A stretch of 5,155 bases of DNA from CAZUCD01 sp964618855. GTDB taxonomy: Bacteria > Sumerlaeota > Sumerlaeia > SLMS01 > JANRJK01. The notes under the pieces were generated by a model, which was given only the letters and a program-made list of their open reading frames with translations, did no database searches and had not been told where the DNA came from. How positions within the stretch are numbered: the stretch's first letter is position 1; each line of letters starts with the position of its first letter. Positions 1 to 5,155 of the stretch are shown piece by piece. Where the stretch lies: assembly GCA_964618855.1 (NCBI GenBank), contig CAZUCD010000209.1, forward strand, positions 1 to 5,155. Reading direction: 5' to 3'. The position numbers and the translations under genes were made by a program.

Positions 1-721
1 CCGGGTGGCGACGGCGCTGGGGCTGTCCGTGCGCGCGTGCGATCCGCCCCTGGCGCGTGCGGGGCGGTGTGACGCGCATGGGAGGGCATTCCTCGCTCTC
101 GACGAGTTGCTGGCGGAATCGGATGTGGTGACGCTGCACGTTCCCCTGGTGGCGGATGGGGAGGATTGCACGCGCGGGCTCCTGGACGGGGGCGGGCTGG
201 GACGCATGAAGCGCGGCGCACGGTTGATCAACACTTCACGCGGCGACGTCGTGGACGAGGCGGCGCTCGGGCGCCTCGTTTCCGCGGGGGCACTGGCGCC
301 GCCGGTGATGGATGTCTGGGCCGGTGAGCCTGCGATCTCGGAGGTGATGCTCGCGGCCTCCGCCATCGCGACCCCGCACATCGCGGGGTACAGCCTGGAT
401 GGCAAGCTGGAGGGGACGCGGATGGTCGCGGAGGCCGCTGCGCGGCACTTCGGCGTGCCGTTCGACTGGCGGCCGCGCCTTGCCGCGCCGGCAGGGGGTC
501 CGCTCACCGCGGAGAGTGCGCAGGAACTGGTGCGCGGGGCGTACGCGATCATGGAGGACGATGGGCGGCTGCGCGGCGCCGTCGGGGGGGAAGCACTCGC
601 GGTGCGATTCGACCGGTTGAGGCGGACCTACCCGGCCCGGCGCGAGTTCGGCGCGTTCCGCGTCGCGGGAAACTCCCCGGCGGCCGACGTGGCCCGGGCC
701 CTGGGGTTCGCGGTGGACTGA
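1..721 (+). CDS. pdxB: 4-phosphoerythronate dehydrogenase, 5'-truncated by the window edge
   Basis: PdxB oxidises 4-phospho-D-erythronate to 2-oxo-3-hydroxy-4-phosphobutanoate, the second step of the DXP-dependent pyridoxal phosphate pathway, in the cytoplasm. The frame is open from the first base. The GTG at position 5 is an internal valine, because the visible protein begins inside the Rossmann fold, just past where the GxGxxG loop should lie. Numbering residues from that codon, ACDPP (11-15) is the end of the second Rossmann strand; NTSRGDVVDE carries the catalytic Arg79, VWAGEPA the Glu108, and TPHIAGYS the catalytic His125, so the R/E/H triad of D-2-hydroxyacid dehydrogenases is intact. 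After about residue 165 comes the C-terminal dimerisation domain that separates PdxB from SerA and other relatives; YPARREF (209-215) and the closing ALGF resemble the E. coli PdxB end. About 238 residues are visible of roughly 380 expected. The gene ends 4 bp from the convergent transporter gene. The family call is firm. Confidence 0.93.
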   Translation, partial: RVATALGLSVRACDPPLARAGRCDAHGRAFLALDELLAESDVVTLHVPLVADGEDCTRGLLDGGGLGRMKRGARLINTSRGDVVDEAALGRLVSAGALAPPVMDVWAGEPAISEVMLAASAIATPHIAGYSLDGKLEGTRMVAEAAARHFGVPFDWRPRLAAPAGGPLTAESAQELVRGAYAIMEDDGRLRGAVGGEALAVRFDRLRRTYPARREFGAFRVAGNSPAADVARALGFAVD

Positions 722-725
722 GGCG

Positions 726-1711
726 TCACGCCCCGCCACCGCGCCGTGACCCAACCACGGCGAGGACGCAGGAGCCCACGACGAGCGCCCCTCCCGCGAC
801 GGTCCACATCGAGGGGACCTCCCCGACCACCATGGCGACCCACACGGGATTGACGACGGGCTCCAGGAGCGCGAGGAGGCTCGCCGTGAGCGCGCGCGTC
901 GTGCGGATGCCGCGCTGGAAGAGCCAGTACCCGCCCCCGAGTTGGCCGACACCGAGCCACAGTAGGACGAGCCAGCCCGCGATTGCCGGGCGGCCGGGTA
1001 TCGCCGGATGCGGCGTTACGTGAGNNNNNNNNNNGTGAGCGCCTGTACGGCAGCCGGGAACCGATCCTGCGGCAGGTGCTCGATGAGCGCCTGGAGACCG
1101 ACGAGCGCCGAGAGCAGGTTCCCGTAGAGCAGTACCAGCAGTCCCGTGTCGCCCCTCTGGTCGCCGACGCTGCGCGCGTGGACCGCTGCGGCGCGCAGGA
1201 CGACCATGAGCGTGGCGAACGCTACGCCGGAAAAGAGGGCGAGCACGTCGCCGAGGCGCGCGTGGGGGAGCGACTCCGCATGCGCGCCTCCACTGCCCAT
1301 GACGCAGAGCGCCATGCCACCGACGCCGAGGACGAGGGACGCGACCTCGGCCGCGCCGGGCTTCTCCGATCCGCGCAGGAACCCCCAGGCCGCGACCCAA
1401 AGCGGGGCGGAGGACTGGAGGAGGATGGCGTTGGCGGCGGTGGTGAGCTTCGTGGCCGCGACGAAGGCCGTCACAACGGCGGCATAGGCGATGGCCCCGG
1501 TCGCCACCGTCGGGAGCTGCGTCCGCGCGACGCGCGCGCGTCCGCCGACCAGCGCGAGGAAGAACATGGCGGTGACGAGGGAGCGGCCGGCGCTTGCGGC
1601 GAGGGTCGGGTAGCCGGAGAGGAGCTTGATGCAGACGCCGCCGGTGCTCCACATGACGGCGGCTGCAAGCACGAGAAGCGGCCCGCGCAGGCTTGCGGAT
1701 GGGCTCGTCAT
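726..1711 (-). CDS. DMT superfamily (EamA) transporter, interrupted by an assembly gap
   Basis: This is an inner-membrane carrier of the drug/metabolite transporter superfamily, with two EamA repeats and about ten expected membrane helices; the substrate cannot be told from sequence. The first part (1035-1711) gives 225 residues: helix 1 with the WSTGGVCIKLL signature (21-31), the AATKLTTAANAILLQSSAPL stretch (85-104) typical of the end of an EamA repeat, and helices near 121-139, 155-173 and 190-210. The second part (726-1024), in another frame, holds the last helices, including LLEPVVNPVWVAMVVGE, the hallmark of the second EamA repeat. The ten Ns at 1025-1034 separate the two frames. Both halves are well-formed, so I read this as one intact gene with an unresolved gap, not a pseudogene. 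The ATG at 1709-1711 begins just before helix 1. A GAGGA overlaps the upstream peptidase stop but lies about 16 nt from this ATG, which is far for a ribosome site. The 19-bp spacing suggests translation coupled to the peptidase gene. Confidence 0.85.
1025..1034. other. Assembly gap of ten Ns
   Basis: Ten consecutive undetermined bases lie inside the EamA transporter gene. Both flanks show the same five bases, gtgag, at 1020-1024 and 1035-1039, as often seen where two contigs end in one short repeat or overlap. Collapsing that overlap removes 15 bases, keeps the wrong frame and leaves an in-frame TAA, so a simple overlap does not repair the gene. If both flanks are correct, the true gap length must equal 2 modulo 3 to join the two coding halves. 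Confidence 0.97.
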
Positions 1712-1730
1712 CGGGATTGGCGGCGCGTCC

Positions 1731-3071
1731 TCACCCGCCTGCCGTCGCCCGGCGCAGCGCTTCCTCGAGCACGGGATCGCGGCGCTCGAACCGCCCGTCG
1801 ACGGGGACGTCCGGGGGGATGCCGACGCCCTCCAAGGGGGAGCCGTCCGGGAGGCGCGCCTCCCACCGCGGAAGCACGAGGGTGACGCCGTTGGGCAGGG
1901 GGAACCGGCCCGGGTTGGCGGAGCTGCCCCCGGTCGTTCCGCCGATGGTCGTGCAGTTCGGCGACACGCGCATCATCGCGATGAAGGACTCGTTGCTGCT
2001 CAGGCATGCCGGCCCCTGAAGGAGGAGCACGCGCGCGTTGGTCCGCCGTGGGGGAGGGTTGCCGACGACGACGCGCGTCGAGGTCGAGGTCCACCCGTCG
2101 CGCGACTCGGGGTCGCGGAATCGGTGCGTCTCGTAGACCTTGCCGCCATCGACGAACCATTCGGCGAGGCGCTTCGCTTGCGTTTCGTCCCCCCCGCCAT
2201 TCTCGCGGACGTCGATGATGATGATGCGGGCATCGGCGAGCCGTTCCATCACGGGGTCGATGGCGTCCATGAAGCCCTGCGAGTTGTCCCAGGACTTCAC
2301 GGCGATGTAGCCGAAGTCCCCGGACCGGGCCCACTCGACGAGGGGATTGGCCTGGACGATCCCGGGGATCATGGCGCGGACCGCGCGTGGATTGACGTTC
2401 GGCGGATTGGCATCGGTCCACGTGCTGAACCGCGTCCCGTCGGCAAGGAGCAGGTAAAGGTGGGGGTCCCGCGCCTGTTCGAGGAAGAAGGCGATCCTGC
2501 CCGCCCACTCGTGCTCCGTGGGGGCACGGAGGATCCATTCCTGTGCCTCGTCGAACTGCGCCTCCCAGTCGATGCCGAGGCGTCCGAAGTGCGAGTACCT
2601 TTGCCGAAGGAGTTCCTTCAGCTCGTTCCATGCGGCGAAGTTCCCGGGATGGGCGGGGATGAACTTGTCGCCCGGCCCCGTGGTGAAGCGCAGCGGGGTG
2701 CTCGGCGCCGGCACGCCCTCGGAGGAGCGGAAGTTCTGGCCGCTGGAACAGTTGATGCGGATGCGGTAGGTGTGCTCGGGCTGGAGCTTGACGGGGAGGC
2801 GCGCGGTGACGTCGTCTGCGAAGCGGGGGCGCCCGGTGAGCTCCGGGTAGTCGCCGCCGCCGCCGCACCAGGACCAGCCACTGCGGCTCATGGGCCTGTC
2901 GAACCGCACTTCCACGACGGAGGTGCCGGGGTCCACGTTGCGCTCCCCGCTGGGGGGGATCGTGGCGATGACGCGGGGTGCGCGGTCCGGCGCAGGGGAC
3001 TCTCCGCCCGCGGGTACCGCCGCCACGGGCAGCAGGAGCGCGAGCGCGGCGGGGAGATGTCCGATCCTCAT
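1731..3071 (-). CDS. Secreted S41 family peptidase with N-terminal Ig-like domain
   Basis: This 446-residue protein is probably an exported serine endopeptidase of the tail-specific protease (S41) superfamily. Residues 1-21 look like a Sec signal peptide (charged start, hydrophobic 6-19, VPA before a likely cut after Ala21). Residues 32-131 resemble a bacterial Ig-like domain of the SbsA/Big_5 type (IPPSGERNVDP, VVEVRFDRPMS, LRFTTG). The peptidase domain follows: ARDPHLYLL with His204, IIIIDVRENGGGD (283-295, matching the S41 DLRGNGGG motif), ACLSSNE with the likely nucleophile Ser358, and LEGVGIPPDV with Glu414. I see no PDZ domain. The Lys of the CtpA Ser/Lys dyad is not evident: the region reads IGGTTGGSS (376-384). 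A tricorn/CPAF-like His204/Ser358/Glu414 triad is therefore inferred. The mature protein has four cysteines (69, 108, 356, 373), fitting an oxidising compartment. The ATG at 3069-3071 was chosen because the signal peptide starts there; no Shine-Dalgarno sequence precedes it. The natural substrate is unknown. Confidence 0.88.
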   Translation of the reverse strand: MRIGHLPAALALLLPVAAVPAGGESPAPDRAPRVIATIPPSGERNVDPGTSVVEVRFDRPMSRSGWSWCGGGGDYPELTGRPRFADDVTARLPVKLQPEHTYRIRINCSSGQNFRSSEGVPAPSTPLRFTTGPGDKFIPAHPGNFAAWNELKELLRQRYSHFGRLGIDWEAQFDEAQEWILRAPTEHEWAGRIAFFLEQARDPHLYLLLADGTRFSTWTDANPPNVNPRAVRAMIPGIVQANPLVEWARSGDFGYIAVKSWDNSQGFMDAIDPVMERLADARIIIIDVRENGGGDETQAKRLAEWFVDGGKVYETHRFRDPESRDGWTSTSTRVVVGNPPPRRTNARVLLLQGPACLSSNESFIAMMRVSPNCTTIGGTTGGSSANPGRFPLPNGVTLVLPRWEARLPDGSPLEGVGIPPDVPVDGRFERRDPVLEEALRRATAGG

Positions 3072-3182
3072 GGGAGGATTCTCATGCGTGCTTCCGCGCG
3101 GATCAATGCCTTCGGCGGGGCTCTTCCGTTGACCCAATGAGGGCGGGGCGGGACCTGTATCCATTAACGACGAGGCCCATCG
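3072..3182. promoter_or_regulatory. Divergent intergenic region between the peptidase and exoribonuclease genes
   Basis: These 111 bases separate two divergently oriented genes and must contain the start signals for both unless transcription reads through from outside. On the plus strand TTGACC at 3129-3134 resembles a -35 box, but no good -10 box follows at normal spacing; the nearest AT-richer stretch (tgtatccattaa, 3156-3167) would need a spacer of about 20 bp or more. A GAGG at 3172-3175, 7 nt before the exoribonuclease ATG, is a short but well-placed ribosome binding site. I see no clear operator palindrome. Confidence 0.5.
3078..3106 (-). promoter_or_regulatory. Candidate sigma-70 promoter for the S41 peptidase gene, possibly leaderless
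   Basis: Read on the minus strand, TTGATC (3101-3106) and GAGAAT (3078-3083) each match four of six bases of the -35 and -10 consensus and are separated by exactly 17 bp. Only six bases lie between the -10 hexamer and the peptidase ATG, so the expected transcription start is at or next to the A of the start codon. This fits the absence of any Shine-Dalgarno sequence before that ATG. The match is modest and could be chance. Confidence 0.35.
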
Positions 3183-4298
3183 ATGCCGAAGACGGCGACA
3201 CCAACATTGCAGATCGGGTCGCGCCCCCCCCAGGTTCCGATCTCCACCCTGAAGACGGGTTCGACCGTTGAATCGGTGTACCTGCTGAAGTCCTTCGAGC
3301 AGCGCTCGAAGAAGAACGGGGACTCGTTCTTTTCGCTCCAGCTTGCCGATGCCTCGGGCTCGGCCAATGCGGTGATGTGGGACAACCACGCGGCCCTCGT
3401 CGCCGGGATGCTGAAGGTGGACGACTTTGCGCGCGTCTCCGCGGACGTGTCGGAGTACAACGGCCAGTTGCAGCTCTCCCTGCGGCGGATCGAGCGCGTC
3501 GAGGACGGGGACGTCGACCTTGCGAGGTTCATCCCGGTCAGCCCGCGTGCCCGCGAGGAGATGGAGGCGGAGTTGGAGGCGCACCTGGCCACGGTCCGCA
3601 ACCCGGACGTGCGGCGGCTGCTGGACAAGTTTTTCCGCCACGCGCGGCTGCGCGAGCTCTACTGCACGGCGCCGGCGGCGGCGCGCCTGCACCAGGCCTA
3701 CGTCGGCGGATTGCTCGAGCACACGCTCGTGGTCGTGCGACACGCCCTCGAGTCGGCGCGGGACTATGAGCCCGTGGACAGGGAGGTGCTGCTTGCCGGG
3801 GCGCTCCTGCACGACGTCGGAAAGATTCGCGAGTACTCTTGGAAGCGCAGCATCGGGTACACGGACGAGGGGCGCTTGATCGGGCATGTGGTGCTCGGCG
3901 CGATGATGGCGGACGCCGCGATGCGCGAACTGCAGCGCGAGCCCGAGGGCTTCAATGACACGCTGCGCCGGCACGTCCTCCACATGATCCTCAGCCACCA
4001 CGGCAAGCTCGAGTGGGGCGCGCCTGTGGTTCCGAAGACGCGTGAGGCGCTGCTCCTCCACCACGCCGACCAGCTCGACGCCTTCATGGTCATGGCGACG
4101 GACTCGATGAAGGAGGCCGCCGTGAAGGGGGAGCTCTGGACGCAGTACAACAAGTTCTTCAACACGTACCTTTACGCGGGCTCCCCCTTCGGGGGGCTGT
4201 ACGACGGTCCGGTGGAAGGGCCCCGCAGCCCGGCGGTGCCACCCGGGGCCGGTCATCCGGACGATGTTTTTTCGCAGACGGCACCCCAGGAAGGCTGA
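3183..4298 (+). CDS. YhaM-like 3'-5' exoribonuclease (OB-fold plus HD domain)
   Basis: This 371-residue cytoplasmic protein matches the YhaM family, metal-dependent 3'-to-5' exoribonucleases that degrade or trim single-stranded RNA, in Firmicutes often helping mRNA decay. Residues about 22-105 form an OB-fold nucleic-acid-binding domain (TVESVYLLKSFEQRSKKNGDSFF region, then LQLADASGSANAVMW). The HD phosphohydrolase domain spans about 165-310, with a complete candidate metal set: GGLLEH (His180), ALLHDVGKI (His210, Asp211), GHVVLGA (His235), ILSHHGKLEWG (His272 and His273) and HADQLDAFM (Asp296, Asp299). Length is slightly above the roughly 310-320 residues usual for YhaM, because of a leader of about 20 residues and a Pro/Gly-rich tail from about 332 that is probably disordered. 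The ATG at 3183 has GAGG 7 nt upstream. The PilZ gene follows 10 bp after the stop. A general HD phosphohydrolase is the fallback name, but the OB-HD order strongly favours YhaM. Confidence 0.9.
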   Translation: MPKTATPTLQIGSRPPQVPISTLKTGSTVESVYLLKSFEQRSKKNGDSFFSLQLADASGSANAVMWDNHAALVAGMLKVDDFARVSADVSEYNGQLQLSLRRIERVEDGDVDLARFIPVSPRAREEMEAELEAHLATVRNPDVRRLLDKFFRHARLRELYCTAPAAARLHQAYVGGLLEHTLVVVRHALESARDYEPVDREVLLAGALLHDVGKIREYSWKRSIGYTDEGRLIGHVVLGAMMADAAMRELQREPEGFNDTLRRHVLHMILSHHGKLEWGAPVVPKTREALLLHHADQLDAFMVMATDSMKEAAVKGELWTQYNKFFNTYLYAGSPFGGLYDGPVEGPRSPAVPPGAGHPDDVFSQTAPQEG

Positions 4299-4308
4299 GC
4301 GCGAACCC

Positions 4309-4725
4309 ATGGGCGAATACGGCCAGAACAAGCGACGCGATCCGCGCCTGCAGTTCGCGAGCGAGTGCCTGCTGGAGGTGGAACTCCCCGCGTGGGCCAT
4401 GACGACCCAACCCATCCAGGGCGAGACTGCAAACATCACCTCGCACGGGATGCGGCTGAACCTGCCGGGATTTCAGAGGCTGCGCGCCGAACGCTGGAAG
4501 AAGGCGGTCGAGGACCATGAGCGGATCGCGGTCCGAGTGCGGTTGAGCACTGATCCGGGCGGACTTTCGTTGAACGGACAGGTGGTTTGGTTCGACTTCG
4601 AGGACACGGACGAGGCCGAGTACGTCTTCGGCAGCGTCGGCATCCTGTTCGTCGTGCTGAGGGAGAGCGAGGCCCGGATGTTGCGGAAGCTGATTGATTC
4701 GATCGACTCGAGCGACGGCGGGTAG
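4309..4725 (+). CDS. PilZ domain protein, putative cyclic-di-GMP receptor
   Basis: PilZ domains bind cyclic di-GMP and pass the signal to motility, polysaccharide or other outputs. From the ATG at 4309 the protein has 138 residues, essentially one PilZ domain without an added effector domain. The RxxxR ligand motif is Arg9-Arg10-Asp-Pro-Arg13. The second motif, normally (D/N)xSxxG, reads NITSHG at 42-47, with Thr44 in place of Ser. The ending GQVVWFDF (90-97) and VGILF (110-114) is typical of the later beta strands. An in-frame ATG at 4264 would add 15 mostly basic residues and overlap the exoribonuclease gene by 35 bp. I prefer 4309 because it lies just before the motif and leaves 10 bp after the upstream stop. 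Neither start has a good ribosome site: AGGAAGG at 4288-4294 is about 14 nt from 4309. Translation may depend on termination of the upstream gene. Binding of the ligand is inferred from the motifs. Confidence 0.85.
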   Translation: MGEYGQNKRRDPRLQFASECLLEVELPAWAMTTQPIQGETANITSHGMRLNLPGFQRLRAERWKKAVEDHERIAVRVRLSTDPGGLSLNGQVVWFDFEDTDEAEYVFGSVGILFVVLRESEARMLRKLIDSIDSSDGG

Positions 4726-4758
4726 TCCTCGGAAGTCGGATTGAGCTGGTGCTGCACC

Positions 4759-4764
4759 AAGGAG
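4759..4764 (+). promoter_or_regulatory. Ribosome binding site deciding a GTG start
   Basis: AAGGAG lies 10 nt before the GTG at 4775 and 22 nt before the in-frame ATG at 4787. It is the clearest Shine-Dalgarno sequence in the window and favours GTG as the real start of the metallophosphoesterase gene. A short perfect inverted repeat (TGGTG-CTG-CACCA, 4747-4759) abuts it, though the stem is only five pairs. Confidence 0.6.
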
Positions 4765-4774
4765 CCTTGACCGG

Positions 4775-5155
4775 GTGGAACGCTGGATGCCGAGCCACTT
4801 CCTGAGCTTTCGCCACCGCGCACTTGAGGCGGCGAACCGGGCACGGGTGCGGGTGGCCGGGCGTCCCGCCGTGCGTCGGGCCCTGTCCGGTGCGATGAAG
4901 GGCGCCGGAGTCGGGATCGGCTATGGCCTCTTCGTCGAGCCAAAGTGGCTTGAGCGCACGCAGGTGCACGTCTCCATCCGCGGGTTTGCCGGCGGGATGG
5001 AGGACTACCGCATCCTGCACCTGACGGACATCCACCACAACATGATGTCGGGGGAGCGATTCCTTGAACGCGTCGTGGAGACGGCCAACGCGCTGGATGT
5101 GGACCTTGTGGCGCTGACGGGTGACTTCATCACGCACGACGCGGCGCGGATGGGC
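4775..5155 (+). CDS. Metallophosphoesterase (YaeI/YkuE type), 3'-truncated by the window edge
   Basis: The N-terminal 127 residues of a calcineurin-like metallophosphoesterase are visible, and the frame is open to the last base. From the GTG at 4775, a basic segment (about 9-37) is followed by a short glycine-rich, mildly hydrophobic stretch GAGVGIGYGLFVE (43-55) that may be a weak membrane or interface segment. The catalytic domain then begins: LHLTDIHHN holds the first metal motif DxH (Asp84, His86) and VALTGDFI the second, GD (Gly117, Asp118). The GNHD/E and later His motifs lie outside the window. The layout of EPKWLERTQV, then the domain start, resembles the YaeI/YkuE group, which includes membrane-associated enzymes acting on phosphodiester or lipid pyrophosphate bonds; chlamydial LpxG (UDP-2,3-diacylglucosamine hydrolysis) belongs to this broad family. 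I cannot assign the substrate. The gene follows the PilZ gene by 49 bp with no terminator in between. Confidence 0.82.
   Translation, partial: MERWMPSHFLSFRHRALEAANRARVRVAGRPAVRRALSGAMKGAGVGIGYGLFVEPKWLERTQVHVSIRGFAGGMEDYRILHLTDIHHNMMSGERFLERVVETANALDVDLVALTGDFITHDAARMG

Noticed and set aside
983..1885. A 300-codon plus-strand open frame across the N gap
   Set aside because: It crosses unknown bases, is Arg/Glu/Gly-rich without a recognisable fold, and is antisense to the EamA transporter.
2850..2867. CCG triplet run as a microsatellite
   Set aside because: It is short and simply encodes a Gly-rich turn after Cys69 of the peptidase; nothing suggests phase variation.
1626..3140. A 504-codon plus-strand open frame antisense to the peptidase
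   Set aside because: The translation resembles no known family, is rich in Arg, Gly and Ala, and lies fully over a well-supported gene. It is a GC-driven shadow.
3129..3167. A strong plus-strand promoter for the exoribonuclease gene
   Set aside because: TTGACC is a fair -35 box but no acceptable -10 hexamer lies 16-18 bp downstream, so I did not list it as a defined promoter.
1731..4439. A very long minus-strand open frame of about 900 codons running through both the peptidase and the antisense of the exoribonuclease gene
   Set aside because: Only the part from the ATG at 3071 down encodes a recognisable protein with a signal peptide. The rest mirrors the exoribonuclease gene and is His/Arg/Val-rich low-complexity translation, the usual result of GC-rich codon use.
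4747..4759. Inverted repeat TGGTG-CTG-CACCA as a terminator after the PilZ gene
   Set aside because: The stem has five pairs and is followed by AAGGAG and not by a T run. It does not look like a Rho-independent terminator.
1..5155. Defence system, CRISPR array, mobile element or phage remnant
   Set aside because: I found no spaced direct repeats, terminal inverted repeats, transposase, integrase or defence nuclease motifs; the HD domain here belongs to an OB-HD exoribonuclease.

Overview
This is a GC-rich bacterial window with strong G/C preference at third codon positions. It looks like part of a draft or metagenome scaffold, because a run of exactly ten Ns sits inside a gene. The gene set is a 4-phosphoerythronate dehydrogenase (PdxB), a secreted S41 peptidase with an N-terminal Ig-like domain, a YhaM-like OB-fold/HD exoribonuclease, a PilZ protein and a YaeI/YkuE-type metallophosphoesterase. 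That mix fits a Gram-negative-type envelope. My best guess is the Verrucomicrobiota (Opitutales-like), but this rests on gene content from memory, and Myxococcota or another GC-rich phylum is not excluded.

Layout: (1) 1-721, plus strand: the 3' two thirds of pdxB, cut by the window edge. (2) 726-3071, minus strand: an S41 peptidase gene (1731-3071) followed 19 bp downstream by a DMT/EamA transporter gene (726-1711), probably co-transcribed. The transporter is interrupted by the N run at 1025-1034, and its reading frame changes across the gap, most likely an assembly artefact. The transporter and pdxB converge with only 4 bp between stop codons. (3) 3072-3182: a 111-bp divergent intergenic region that must hold promoters both ways. 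The minus-strand side has a plausible -35/-10 pair whose predicted start falls on the peptidase ATG, suggesting a leaderless transcript. (4) 3183-5155, plus strand: yhaM-like exoribonuclease, PilZ gene and metallophosphoesterase gene, 10 bp and 49 bp apart, probably one transcription unit running off the right edge.

How the genes relate: pdxB belongs to the DXP-dependent vitamin B6 pathway and has no visible link to the rest. The peptidase and transporter form an envelope-facing pair without an obvious shared pathway. The plus-strand trio puts an RNA-processing enzyme beside a putative cyclic-di-GMP receptor and a metal-dependent phosphoesterase; functional coupling is only suggested by adjacency.

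I saw no tRNA or rRNA gene, CRISPR array, insertion sequence, phage gene or attachment site, and no convincing new system. The most useful second looks are the gap-induced frame break, the leaderless promoter candidate, the catalytic and cysteine layout of the S41 protein, the RNase-PilZ pairing, and the GTG start of the last gene.
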